A stretch of DNA of 64,000 nt from an uncultured Rhodocyclaceae bacterium (GTDB lineage Bacteria > Pseudomonadota > Gammaproteobacteria > Burkholderiales > Rhodocyclaceae), in the NCBI GenBank assembly GCA_907163075.1, contig CAJQTY010000001.1:992001-1056000 (forward strand), written 5' to 3'. Positions 37,522 through 46,847 of this stretch are shown here, piece after piece. The notes beneath the pieces are model-generated. The model was not told the DNA's origin. It searched no databases and saw only the letters and a program-made list of their open reading frames with translations. Numbering within the stretch: the first letter of the stretch is position 1; the number at the start of each line of letters is the position of its first letter. A program made the position numbers and the translations under genes.

Positions 37522-38980
37522 TCTTACTGTGTCAATAAAAACAGTGTATTGTAGGCACTTCTTCGTCTTGTTTCGGAGGAGTGATGAGTGCGAGCCAGCG
37601 ATTTGAACAATACTTGGAGCATTTGGCAACGGGACTGGAGCACGCGGACCGGCACGCGGGACTGAAGGGCTACTGCACCGGGCTGATGCTGCCACTGCAG
37701 CGCAAGAGTGTCGAACCGTTGGCGGCGCATGTTGATCCGCTGCACGTGCAGGCCAAGCACCAGTCGCTGCACCATTTTGTGGCCAAGTCCGACTGGTCGG
37801 ACGCCGCAATCATGGGGCGAGTTCGCGACTGGGTTCTGCCGACGCTGGGCCTAGAAAACGGGTGTTACTGGCTCATCGATGATACGGGCTTTCCGAAAAA
37901 GGGCAAGCATTCGGTCGGTGTTGCCCGGCAGTATTGCGGTCAGTTGGGCAAGCAGGACAATTGCCAGGTGGCCGTCAGTTTGTCGCTGGCCAGCGTTCAG
38001 GGCAGCCTTCCCATCGCTTACCAACTCTACCTTCCCAAGGACTGGGCCGCCGATCCGGAGCGACGCAAGACGGCGGGTGTTCCTGGCGACATCACGTTCG
38101 CGACCAAGCCCGAAATTGCGTTGGCGCAGATGCGTCAGGCCCTTGTTTCGGGTGTTCCCACGGGCGTTGTCCTGGCGGACGCCGGCTATGGTGACGAAAC
38201 CGCTTTTCGTGACGGGATCACTGAACTGGGGATGCTTTACGCGGTCGGTGTTCGCCCGGCGACCACGGTATGGGCACCGGGGACGGCACCGCTGCCGCCC
38301 AAACCCTGGTCCGGTCGCGGCCTACGGCCGACACGACTGCGCCGGGAACCCGGGCATGAACCGCTTTCGGTCAAGACGCTGGCCATCACCCTGCCGCCGC
38401 AAGCCTACGTCACGGTGACTTGGCGGGTGGGAAGCAATACCGATCTATCCTCCCGGTTCGCCGCCGTGCGCGTTCGCCCGGCTCACCGCGACTACCTCAG
38501 TGCTGAGCTACGCCCCGAGGAGTGGCTGCTGATCGAATGGCCGGACGGTGAGGCCGAACCGACAAAATACTTTCTATCGACCGGCCCGAGTGATGCAACG
38601 CTGGAGCAACTGGTCTTCGTGACCAAGTTGCGCTGGCGCATCGAACGCGATTACCAGGAACTCAAGCAAGAGTTCGGTCTCTCTCATTACGAGGGGCGAG
38701 GCTGGCTGGGTTTCCATCATCACGCCACCCTCTGTATCGCGGCCTATGCTTTCCTCGTTGCTCAACGTCTCAGCCAAGGCCGCTCTAAAAAAAACTGCGT
38801 TCGACCAGAAATGCCTTCGTTACCCCCAGATTACGTCCCTCGCGGCCGCCGGACGAGCCCAGCGGCATGTGCCTGACTCGATTTCAACGCTGCGATTTCT
38901 CGTCGCACAAGTGATCGCCCGCAAGCTTCAACGATGCCCTTGTTGCGGTGGAAGTGGATATGACTAGTGACACAGTAAGA
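37522..38980 (+). mobile_element. IS701-family insertion sequence
   Basis: 1459 bp with perfect 13-bp inverted ends TCTTACTGTGTCA / TGACACAGTAAGA, flanked by TTAG at 37,518-37,521 and 38,981-38,984. TTAG fits the YTAR duplication known for IS701 elements. Confidence 0.92.
37584..38876 (+). pseudogene. IS701-family transposase with C-terminal frameshift
   Basis: Starts at ATG 37,584 behind GGAGG. DDE transposase: LIDDTGFPKKGKHSVGV, VLADAGYGDE, WRIERDYQELKQEFGLSHYEGR. The reading frame ends early at 38,876 with ..PRGRRTSPAACA. The expected tail (QRHVPDSISTLRFLVAQVIARKL.RCPCCGG) continues in another frame to 38,967. A one-base change around 38,845-38,865 would explain this. All DDE residues are before the break, so some activity may remain, but the Cys-rich tail is lost. 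Confidence 0.8.
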
Positions 38981-39094
38981 TTAGGACTCGGGGGCTCATA
39001 CCCCAAAGGTTGGCAGTTCCTTTCGGCACGCCAAGCCTGCTCGGCGCCGCAATCCGGTGTCATTGATTGAACGGGATTCAGCGCACCGGGAACG

Positions 39095-39535
39095 TCATGG
39101 TCGATCGATTATCCAGTAGCTTACACCGTGATGGGCTTGGCGTTTTATACTTTCGCCTTGCAGTTCCCGTCGACCTTCAATCCAAAATCGGTCAAAAGAA
39201 AATACTTTCATAGAACTTATTCCGTAAATAACATTTACTTTCAACTTGATCTTCCTGAGGGTCAGTATGGAGGCGGCTAAGTGGTTGAGGGCCAGAAAGC
39301 TACAATCGAGTTTTTCATATCGCATTAGTAGTTTTCGAAAGCGATTGAGCCAACTGTGTGCGACTTCGACGACCCAACGCCATGCCTTCTTGCTGAGGTC
39401 GTGTTGAGTTCGTGCGCCTCCTCTTTAAGCACTTATGCCAATCTTTCGGGGTTGGCTTTTTGCTGCTTGCCCTTAATGCAGGCACTGTGTAGGTTTTGCC
39501 GGTCAGTTTGGTCTGGGCGAAATGTGTCATACACT
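39095..39535 (-). pseudogene. IS5-family transposase remnant
   Basis: The stretch 39,240-39,400 (minus strand) translates as KKAWRWVVEVAHSWLNRFRKLLMRYEKLDCSFLALNHLAASILTLRKI when read across start candidates. This is the typical C-terminal block of IS5-type transposases (RWVVER.HSWLNRFRKL..RYEK). Upstream (about 39,400-39,535) the similarity continues in a different frame, and no ends are recognisable. It is a decayed fragment. Confidence 0.7.
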
Positions 39536-39570
39536 ATGACAACATTTTCACTAACGTAAAGGGAGTTGCC

Positions 39571-40710
39571 ATGAAACACGGAGTAGGCTCGGTTCTTTCG
39601 ACCCGGCAACAGATTGCAAAATCTGCCCCCCTCTGGCTCTGTCTTCTATTTGCAATTGCAGGCGTCTTTGCAGGCGGGAGTGCATATGCGGCGAATAAAT
39701 CGCAATTTAGTGCTTATCAGCATGGCAAGCCTGTTAATTACCTTCCTTGTGGTAGCTTACCCGTTCGATCGCGTACCGCAGCCTTGATGGGAGGGGGGCT
39801 AGACGTCCAGGCGGCGTATAGTTGGATGATTATCAAGATGGCAGAGTGCAGTAACGGTACGAATGGCAGGCCTGGTAATTTCCTGGTGATCCGTGCTGGC
39901 GGGAATCCATCGTACGACAGTTTTATCTACAAACTCGGCCCAGTCGCTTCGGTGATAACCATAGTCGTCCCAACGCTTGACAGTGCTAACGATCCAGCCA
40001 TTGAACCCTATATTCGAAATGCCGGTGCGATATTCTTAACAGGCGGCGATCAAGGTGATTACTACAATTTTTGGAAAGGCACGCTGCTGGAGCGTCTAGT
40101 CTCAGAGCAAGTCGGTACCTATGGAGTGCCGATTGGCGGAACCAGCGCAGGAATGATGATCCTGAGTCAAATTAACTACATCGCCTACCCCTACACAATC
40201 AATTCGGAGCAAGCCTTGGCGGACCCCTTTAAGGAGGGTTCGGTTACTCTGAAAAATGATTTCTGGACCAGCAAATTCAAGACCCCGTTCATGCCGTTAG
40301 TCAGCACCGTCACCGACTCCCATTTCGATACGCGAGATCGGATGGGGCGCTTGGTGACATTTCTTGCTCGCGTGATCGTTGATGGATTGGCAAAACAGGG
40401 AGACGCACGAGCGATCGCCGTCGATCAGGAGACGGCATTGCTAATGGAGTATCCCAACACCAAAACATCAAGGCCGATTTCCTTCTCGATGACTACGGTT
40501 GCAAACCCAAATGTGATTGGTGCCGCCTATATTCTTAAGGCTACACTTGCAAGTAATCTCGTCGCAATACAGACAGAGCCTCCAACGAAGCTAACATTCA
40601 CCAATGTGTCGGTTCAGAAAATGCCGGTAAACGCCCCATGGAGTTATTACCAGATCGATGTGATCGAGGGAACGATGTCTTCAAGCGGCAACGATGGCTT
40701 TATCTATTGA
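39571..40710 (+). CDS. Secreted S51-family (cyanophycinase-like) peptidase
   Basis: 379 aa from ATG 39,571 (AAAGGGAG upstream). An N-terminal signal peptide (hydrophobic LWLCLLFAIAGVFAGGSAYA, cut after AYA) is followed by the S51 core: ALMGGGLD, IFLTGGDQGDYY, GGTSAGMMILS with nucleophile Ser near residue 192, and DSHFDTRDRMGRLVTFLAR with the active His region. Family members split cyanophycin or beta-aspartyl bonds; secretion suggests use of external substrate. No cyanophycin synthetase is in the window, so the substrate is open. Confidence 0.82.
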   Translation: MKHGVGSVLSTRQQIAKSAPLWLCLLFAIAGVFAGGSAYAANKSQFSAYQHGKPVNYLPCGSLPVRSRTAALMGGGLDVQAAYSWMIIKMAECSNGTNGRPGNFLVIRAGGNPSYDSFIYKLGPVASVITIVVPTLDSANDPAIEPYIRNAGAIFLTGGDQGDYYNFWKGTLLERLVSEQVGTYGVPIGGTSAGMMILSQINYIAYPYTINSEQALADPFKEGSVTLKNDFWTSKFKTPFMPLVSTVTDSHFDTRDRMGRLVTFLARVIVDGLAKQGDARAIAVDQETALLMEYPNTKTSRPISFSMTTVANPNVIGAAYILKATLASNLVAIQTEPPTKLTFTNVSVQKMPVNAPWSYYQIDVIEGTMSSSGNDGFIY

Positions 40711-40826
40711 TTTTGCAAAGCTTTATTGGATATCGTTACTCATCCGTCGCTTTATTGGTGACCACGAATTCCTCGCCGATCCGCCCGGCCACATAGTTAT
40801 GGATGCCGAAACACGGTCGACATTAG

Positions 40827-42885
40827 CCCGAGTTTAACGCGCGGTTCAAAGATACCTTATAAACCAGAAGGTTGCGGTTTAAGAAATTCCCAAGTGGCAC
40901 TACACGTGCTGTTCAGGAACGAGAGAGTTCTCAGTTGACGCGTTTTTTTCGTTCCCCCGGGCAGGTATCCAAGTCCGAGCGCGTCGTAGATTGCCTTGAG
41001 CTTCGGTTCGGGCTGAGTCGCTTTGCGGACAAGCAGCGTGCGGCCATCCTTTTGCGTAAAACGGGCGGTAACGCGTTGCTGCACGGACAGGATGTCGCGC
41101 AGGTTCCGCCAACCCAAGTCGATGCCTTTGCCCTTGAGTTGCCGGCGGAGGAGTTGCACGCACTGGTAGGCCAGCACACTGATGAACAGGTGACTGTCGC
41201 CGCGCCCTTCCTTGAAGTGATAGACCGGGCGCAGCCCGAGTTCCGACTTCAGGCTCCGGAAGACGGACTCCAGGTCGGTCAGCATCATGTAGGTCCGCCA
41301 CAGGCGCTCCTCGTCCCAGTCCGTCTCGTTGCTGCGCAGGCAATAGACGCCGGGGTCGGTCAGCATCGTTCCGGCCACCGGCTTCTTCTCCCAAGAAATC
41401 CGGGTGACTTTGGTCTGTCCGGGATCGGTCTGGACGGTGACCGCATAATGCTGGGCCGCGCCGAAACTGCGCTGCTTGAGCTTGCCGATCCGCTCATGGA
41501 TGACCTCGGGACGCTTGGCGCCGCGAGGGCTAGCCAAGCCGTCGGCCAGTTTCTGCAAACCCGATTCGAAGCGTGCTGAGAAACGCCCGCTGATGCCGAC
41601 TTCCTTCAGTTCTCGCCCCGGCGAATGGCAATAGAGCCTGACTTCGCCCGCGGCGGCGTCGACCACCTTCTCGACCCGGATCGCTTCGCCGCCCGCCGTC
41701 GTTACCGTCGCATCGCCCTGCGGCGCCACGCGCGTCCGCTCGCGACTGACGACCAGATAGCGGTAGCCCTGCTCACGCAACCAGACCAGATTGGCTTCGG
41801 TCGCAATGCCGCCATCCATAACGACCAGGGCACCCACTGGCGCGTCAAGGTCCTCAAGCATCCCGGCGAGCGTACGAGATTCCACAGCGTTGCCGGCCAG
41901 GACGCGCGAACGCCTGACAAAGCCGCTGCTGTCGAGAACCAGTCCCAAGGTCAGCAACGGGCAGTCCGTCCGTTTCTCCTTCGAGTGACCCCGTCGAGCC
42001 TTTGGGTTCGCCTCCGCCGCGCCCTCGAAATAGGTGTTGGTCAGGTCGTAGAGGGAGACGGTGGCCGGCAGGTCGAAGAGATCCTGCACCCGAGCGAAGA
42101 GATGAGATTCTATCGCCGCCTGGTGCTTGACCAGCACGTCCGCCGCTCGATACAGGCGCATGATCGACCCGTCGGGCCGCGACAGATCGAGCAATTCGTC
42201 CAGGGCGCTACGCTCGTTGAACCATCCCCATGTGGCCCGTTCCGAGCCCGGTGCCGCCATGCGGCCGATCACCTGGGCCATGATCATCGCGCGCGTGGTC
42301 GCGTTGATCCCCAGCGTCTGAAGCAGGGGCTCGAACTCCAGTTGTGCCAGGGCGTACAACCCGACATGTTCAACCCCGACCGAGCGTGGTTGAAGCAGTT
42401 CGAGCGACGCCACATCGACTTCGACGAATTCCGCTTGCGTCACCTCAGTCGGCGTACGGGCCACCAGCCGCGCCGCCAGCGCCTGGGCGGTCGTTTCGAC
42501 GGCCTCGGGCAGTTCGGAAGGAATCAGCACGCCCTGCTGGCCGAGCAGTTGATTCAGGCGAAGGCAGAGCGCGGTCCACTGGTTCTCCGGCAATTCAAAA
42601 TGACTGCCAAGATTGAGCAGGGTCACCTGCCGGATGCGACCGCCCTCGCGCCGGGATTCGACCAGGCGAACGCTGTAGTAGGCTTCGCCGCCCGTTCGGC
42701 GGGTGATCACACGGCGGATATACATTCGGCAAGGATAGCCGAAGTCAAAACGTTTGGACCACTTAATTAAAAATATTATGGCACTACACAACGATTTCGC
42801 CGACCACCCCTAGCAACCATGCGGTCTTGCGGGGTGGCTCCACACCAAAATCAGCGAAAACCGGGGGAAAGTCGTTAAACTCGGG
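40827..42885 (-). mobile_element. IS1634-family insertion sequence, copy 3
   Basis: 2059 bp, one base longer than copies 1 and 2 (A7 instead of A6 near the transposase end). 13-bp inverted ends; TTAG at 40,823-40,826 and 42,886-42,889. Inverted relative to the other two copies. It lies 16 bp beyond the stop of the last gene of the secretion locus. Confidence 0.93.
40857..42725 (-). CDS. IS1634-family transposase (copy 3), extended C-terminus
   Basis: 622 aa. Matches copy 1 up to ..LPGGTKK, after which an extra A in a homopolymer shifts the frame. The KRVN end is replaced by a 28-residue tail (TRQLRTLSFLNSTCSATWEFL...). Catalytic parts are unchanged, so the effect on activity is unclear. Confidence 0.9.
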   Translation of the reverse strand: MYIRRVITRRTGGEAYYSVRLVESRREGGRIRQVTLLNLGSHFELPENQWTALCLRLNQLLGQQGVLIPSELPEAVETTAQALAARLVARTPTEVTQAEFVEVDVASLELLQPRSVGVEHVGLYALAQLEFEPLLQTLGINATTRAMIMAQVIGRMAAPGSERATWGWFNERSALDELLDLSRPDGSIMRLYRAADVLVKHQAAIESHLFARVQDLFDLPATVSLYDLTNTYFEGAAEANPKARRGHSKEKRTDCPLLTLGLVLDSSGFVRRSRVLAGNAVESRTLAGMLEDLDAPVGALVVMDGGIATEANLVWLREQGYRYLVVSRERTRVAPQGDATVTTAGGEAIRVEKVVDAAAGEVRLYCHSPGRELKEVGISGRFSARFESGLQKLADGLASPRGAKRPEVIHERIGKLKQRSFGAAQHYAVTVQTDPGQTKVTRISWEKKPVAGTMLTDPGVYCLRSNETDWDEERLWRTYMMLTDLESVFRSLKSELGLRPVYHFKEGRGDSHLFISVLAYQCVQLLRRQLKGKGIDLGWRNLRDILSVQQRVTARFTQKDGRTLLVRKATQPEPKLKAIYDALGLGYLPGGTKKTRQLRTLSFLNSTCSATWEFLKPQPSGL

Positions 42886-42905
42886 TTAGCAATACTGCTA
42901 GTGCG

Positions 42906-43409
42906 CTAGTAATGCGGCGGAATCATATCGAGCGTCTGACGCTGGCGTGTCGGCAGATAGGTGAATTCGACCTGCATCGGCGTAATGCGCTCGACGCGGT
43001 AACGGTCATCTATACGCGTGCCAGCGCGCACGATGAGCACTTCGTTGCCCTCCAGAAGGATCACGGAGCGCCGGTCTTCGTCTCTGAGCAAGCCGATAAA
43101 GCGGAATGGGAGCGGCGGTATCTCAAGCGCTGGTGGCGGCTGGGGCGGGGTCACTGTCGCGGCCGGCGGAGTGGGTGGCTGCATCAACCGGGCCGCCGCC
43201 TCGGGCCAGGGCGCGCGCCGCACAGCGAGCCCACCGGCGGGTGGCGCCGCAACGTGCCTCTGCATAGCGACTGGCGCGGGCGCCCGCCTGGCGCCTACGA
43301 CTACGGAGTGGTCCTCCTCCAGTGAGGACGCCCACCAAGTCGCCGCCAGCGTGGCGAGCAATGCCGCCGCGAACAACAGCGCTCGCCGGCTGGTCGGTCG
43401 GATTCTCAC
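42906..43409 (-). CDS. PilP/GspC-like periplasmic connector of the secretion platform
   Basis: 167 aa. N-terminal membrane anchor (about residues 8-28), a Pro/Ala-rich linker, then a small beta-domain (LPFRFIGLLRDEDRRSVILLEGNEVLIVRAGTRIDDRYRVERITPMQVEFTY) like the HR domain of GspC/PilP/MshK proteins, which link the inner-membrane platform to the secretin. Last gene of the minus-strand cluster. Confidence 0.7.
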   Translation of the reverse strand: MRIRPTSRRALLFAAALLATLAATWWASSLEEDHSVVVGARRAPAPVAMQRHVAAPPAGGLAVRRAPWPEAAARLMQPPTPPAATVTPPQPPPALEIPPLPFRFIGLLRDEDRRSVILLEGNEVLIVRAGTRIDDRYRVERITPMQVEFTYLPTRQRQTLDMIPPHY

Positions 43410-43431
43410 CGTTCAAGCCCCTGGTCCACGC

Positions 43432-43971
43432 TCACAAGTCCCGCCTCACGAACACGACCAGCTTGACCTCGGCGTTAACTAGTTCCGCGTCGGCATCCAC
43501 GCGGCGGACAACAAGAGACTCCAGCCCCAACTCGGGCATCGCACCCAGCATCTCGTTCAGCCACGTATACAACGCCGCGAAACTGCCCTGCACCGGTAAC
43601 TGCACCGATACGCGCGCCAGCGGCGTGCCAGCCTCATCCACCTTGCGATATTCGGTGTGCTTCACACTTAGACCGTGGTTGTCGGCGAAATCGTAGATTC
43701 GTGCCAGCGTACGCGGCAAAGCCTGGCCCGGCGGGAAGCTGGCGAGGAATTCATGTACCGACATGGCACCAACGGTGTTGGCCGTTCCCTCACTGTGCGC
43801 CAGTCGGGCACGCTCGGTCGCCAGCGTCACGTGCCTCTGCGTGGTCAGTCCATTACTCGCCACAGTCAGCGCCACCGCCAACACGAGCAGGACCAGCCCC
43901 AGCCCGCCCGCCCAGCCCGCCCGCCGCAGCGTACGTCGTGCGCTCTCGCGCAGTCTGGCAGTGCTCATCAT
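43432..43971 (-). CDS. PilO/GspM-like inner-membrane platform protein
   Basis: 179 aa. One N-terminal transmembrane segment (about residues 20-40), a short coiled region, then a ferredoxin-like half (LPRTLARIYDFADNHGLSVKHTEYR..PLARVSVQLPVQGSFAALYTWLNEML), typical for PilO/MshJ/GspM. It overlaps the upstream gene by four bases and sits where MshJ would be in an MSHA-type order. Confidence 0.7.
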   Translation of the reverse strand: MMSTARLRESARRTLRRAGWAGGLGLVLLVLAVALTVASNGLTTQRHVTLATERARLAHSEGTANTVGAMSVHEFLASFPPGQALPRTLARIYDFADNHGLSVKHTEYRKVDEAGTPLARVSVQLPVQGSFAALYTWLNEMLGAMPELGLESLVVRRVDADAELVNAEVKLVVFVRRDL

Positions 43972-44504
43972 CGCCCCGTTCCCCAGAACGCGCTGGCGGT
44001 GAACCGCACAATGACCACACCGCCCGCGTTTTCCCAGGCATGGCTGTCTAACGTGGCCGAACGCAACACACCCTGTGCCTGCAAGCGCTCGATATAAGAG
44101 AAGGCCGCTTCCAGCGTCGGCGCCTCGCCGACGATGCGCAAGCCGCCGCGCACGGCATCGGCCTGGACCTCGAGCAACTTCACTTCAGTTCCCTGCGCCT
44201 TTGCGAGATCGGCGATCACCCCTGCCCAATTCGTATTGAGCAATGCAGCCACCGCGAACACCGGACCGGATTCATAGTTAACTGGCGCTGTGCTCGCTCC
44301 GGTTGCTCTGGACTGCGCACGCAGCCGCGCGATGATGGCCTCACGCTCCTCGACATCGATATAGTCCGAATGCGCCTTAAACAGCGCGCCGCACAGCGCC
44401 ATTAGGCCGAGAGCAAGCACCAACCAGCCCACCCAGCCAGGACGTCGGCGCGAGCAGCCGAAGTCAAGAGCCACCGGCGCGGGCGCGTTACGCATCGGCT
44501 TCAT
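43968..44504 (-). CDS. PilN/GspL-C-like platform protein
   Basis: 178 aa from the ATG that overlaps the previous stop. One transmembrane segment (about residues 25-47), followed by a periplasmic PilN-type domain (VAALLNTNWAGVIADLAKAQGTEVKLLEVQADAVRGGLRIVGEAPTLEAAFSYIERL). PilN binds PilO and PilM in type IV pili, and the analogous GspL C-terminus does so in type II secretion. Confidence 0.7.
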   Translation of the reverse strand: MKPMRNAPAPVALDFGCSRRRPGWVGWLVLALGLMALCGALFKAHSDYIDVEEREAIIARLRAQSRATGASTAPVNYESGPVFAVAALLNTNWAGVIADLAKAQGTEVKLLEVQADAVRGGLRIVGEAPTLEAAFSYIERLQAQGVLRSATLDSHAWENAGGVVIVRFTASAFWGTGR

Positions 44505-45211
44505 GGCACGTCCACCCGCACCACGCGCCAGTCCGGGCAGTCCACCGGCGCAATGCCGTGCGCGTAGAGCACCCCAGTCTGCGCTGGTGCCAGTTCCGCA
44601 CGCCACACCGCCAACATGTGGTCAAGGTCGGCGGGGCCGTCCTCGCTCATCATGCGGCAGTGCACTGCTTGCCATTCGCCGTCACGCCACAGGCCAACCG
44701 TGAGCCTCCCATCGCGCACCAGAGCGAGCGCGGCCAGCGTGCCGGGAGTCTCGTCGAAACTGCGCTGCAAGTGGTTGAATCGATCGACAAAGTCACCAGT
44801 GACGCTACCCAGACGCAACTCGTGCGCCTGAGCAAAAACCTGCAACGCCGCGACCAGCGAGGCGGGCGCAGCACAGGCTAGCATCGGGAAATTGACCGCG
44901 TCGCGGTCCTGTGCAAAAACCCAGTCTGACTCAGTCACTTCATGAACTTCGCGGAAGCGGTGCGCCATGTAAGCGGCGCGCTCCTCACCGGGCCTCACGC
45001 TCGGCGGCCAGCGTAGCACCAGATAGCGCAACCAGCCATCGCCGAGCACCACCTGAAGAGCGGTGCCGCGCGGCGGCATGTCGCCCGCCAGTCGCTCCAG
45101 TTCTGGCGCCGGCCCACCACCATGCGGCTGCCGCCATACGCCTGCAGGGGTGCGCAGCACCCAGGCATCGGCCTCCAGTCGCAGCAAGCAATCAACCGTG
45201 GAGCGTGACAC
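44501..45211 (-). CDS. GspL/PilM-like cytoplasmic platform protein
   Basis: 236 aa with a GTG start, overlapping the 3' end of gspE by 20 bases. The central part (LQVVLGDGWLRYLVLRWPP..RAAYMAHRFREVHE) looks like the actin-like cytoplasmic portion of GspL or MshI-type proteins, without a membrane anchor. It probably recruits the ATPase to the PilN-like protein. Confidence 0.6.
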   Translation of the reverse strand: MSRSTVDCLLRLEADAWVLRTPAGVWRQPHGGGPAPELERLAGDMPPRGTALQVVLGDGWLRYLVLRWPPSVRPGEERAAYMAHRFREVHEVTESDWVFAQDRDAVNFPMLACAAPASLVAALQVFAQAHELRLGSVTGDFVDRFNHLQRSFDETPGTLAALALVRDGRLTVGLWRDGEWQAVHCRMMSEDGPADLDHMLAVWRAELAPAQTGVLYAHGIAPVDCPDWRVVRVDVP

Positions 45212-46847
45212 GATTCAGTTCCTCCACCGTGGTCTCCCCTGCCGCGACCAGATCGATCACTGCCTCGCGCAGGCCGCGGAAACCGCGACGGCCGGCGGCC
45301 TCGCGTAAACTACGCACCGGTGCGCGGGCGATGATCAATTCACGTATTTCGTCATCGAGCAGCAGCACCTCGGCCACCGCACGCCGCCCCTTGTACCCGG
45401 AGCCACGACAGTGGCCGCAACCGCGCCCTGCGCGCAAGGTAACGACGGAAGTGTCGCCTGGGTTCAAATTAGGCGTCACCGCTACACTGCATTGCGGGCA
45501 GTTGATTCGTACCAGGCGCTGTGCCACCACGCCGTTGAGCGCAGCCACCAGATTGTGCGGGTCGATGCCCATGTGCATGAAGCGGCCGATGACATCGAAC
45601 ACATTGTTGGCATGCACCGTCGTGTACACAAGATGGCCGGTGAGTGCGGCCTGAACCGCAATCTCGGCGGTCTCGCCGTCACGGATCTCGCCGACCATGA
45701 TCTTGTCCGGGTCATGGCGCAGGATCGAGCGCAGGCCGCGCGCGAAGGTCAGCCCCTTCTTTTCATTGACCGGAATCTGCAGCACGCCGGCAAGCTGGTA
45801 TTCGACCGGGTCCTCGATGGTTACCACCTTTTCCTGCCCGCTGTTGGTTTCGCCAAGCACGGCATACAGCGTTGTGGTTTTTCCGCTGCCGGTAGGCCCG
45901 GTAACGAGCAGCATGCCGTAGGGCTCGCTCGCAAGCCGGAGCAGTACCGCGCGCGAGGCCGGATCGAAGCCCAGCGCCTCAAGCGTCAAACCGCTCATCT
46001 CGCGGGACAGGTGCTCCTTGTCCAGAACCCGCAACACCGCGTCCTCGCCGTGGATGCTGGGCATGATCGAGACGCGGAAGTCGATCTCTCGCCCCGCTGT
46101 TTGCGCGTTGAAGCGGCCGTCCTGTGGCACACGGTGCTCGGCAATGTCCAATTCGGACATCACCTTCAGGCGCGAGATCACCTGCTCGGCCTGTTCCGTT
46201 CCTGCCGCCGCGCCCACGCGTGACAACACGCCGTCGATGCGATATCGGATCACCAATCCGCCAGGCACCGCCTCGAGGTGGATGTCACTGGCGCCCTGCT
46301 TGAGCGCGTCGTACAGCGTCGAGTTCAATAGCTTGACCACGGGGCTCGTGTCCGCGCTGATGCGTTTTAGCGAGAGCTCTTCCCCCGCGCTGAGCGCCTC
46401 CGTTGCTGCGCCCGCATCGGCCAGCCCCACGGCGCGGCGCGCCTCATCCTCGTGGTGCGCCAGGCAAGCCGCAACCTCGTCGCGATCGGCAAGGGCGAGC
46501 GTGAAAGACTCGTTCAGCCGAGCGGCCAGGCCATCGAGCAGATCATGTTCGAACGGGTTGGCCACGACCACGCACAGTGTTCCACGCTCGTCACGTAAAG
46601 CCACGCATTCGCGCCGCAGCGCCGTATCGAACGAAATCGCAGCGAAATCCGGCGCCAGCGTCATCAACCGTGCGTGACCGATCAACGGCAGAGCGCAGGT
46701 AGCGGCGAGCCGTGCCAGTCGTCGTTCGGGCAGCGGCTCGAATTCGGCCAGCCCATCGAGCACGCTACCCGTGCCGGCGCGAGCCGTTGCCAGTTCAGTG
46801 GCCGAAAAGGCGCGGAGCGGAGAAGCCGAGGACGGGTGAGCACTCAT
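45192..46847 (-). CDS. gspE: Type II secretion/pilus assembly ATPase GspE
   Basis: 551 aa. Contains an N-terminal MshEN/GspE_N domain, the linker, Walker A GPTGSGKTTT (near 314), an Asp box (VTIEDPVEYQL), Walker B region (DPDKIMVGEIRDGETAEIAVQAALTGH) and the four-cysteine CPQC..CGHC zinc finger near 460-490. All motifs are intact. It powers pseudopilus growth from the cytoplasmic face. It overlaps gspF by four bases (ATGA). Confidence 0.92.
   Translation of the reverse strand: MSAHPSSASPLRAFSATELATARAGTGSVLDGLAEFEPLPERRLARLAATCALPLIGHARLMTLAPDFAAISFDTALRRECVALRDERGTLCVVVANPFEHDLLDGLAARLNESFTLALADRDEVAACLAHHEDEARRAVGLADAGAATEALSAGEELSLKRISADTSPVVKLLNSTLYDALKQGASDIHLEAVPGGLVIRYRIDGVLSRVGAAAGTEQAEQVISRLKVMSELDIAEHRVPQDGRFNAQTAGREIDFRVSIMPSIHGEDAVLRVLDKEHLSREMSGLTLEALGFDPASRAVLLRLASEPYGMLLVTGPTGSGKTTTLYAVLGETNSGQEKVVTIEDPVEYQLAGVLQIPVNEKKGLTFARGLRSILRHDPDKIMVGEIRDGETAEIAVQAALTGHLVYTTVHANNVFDVIGRFMHMGIDPHNLVAALNGVVAQRLVRINCPQCSVAVTPNLNPGDTSVVTLRAGRGCGHCRGSGYKGRRAVAEVLLLDDEIRELIIARAPVRSLREAAGRRGFRGLREAVIDLVAAGETTVEELNRVTLHG

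Noticed and set aside
40736-40822. Short minus-strand coding-like tail (..GIHNYVAGRIGEEFVVTNKATDE) next to IS copy 3
   Set aside because: After removing the IS the frame hits a TAA inside the target site, and no upstream partner exists. It may be an old fragment, but it is too short to call.
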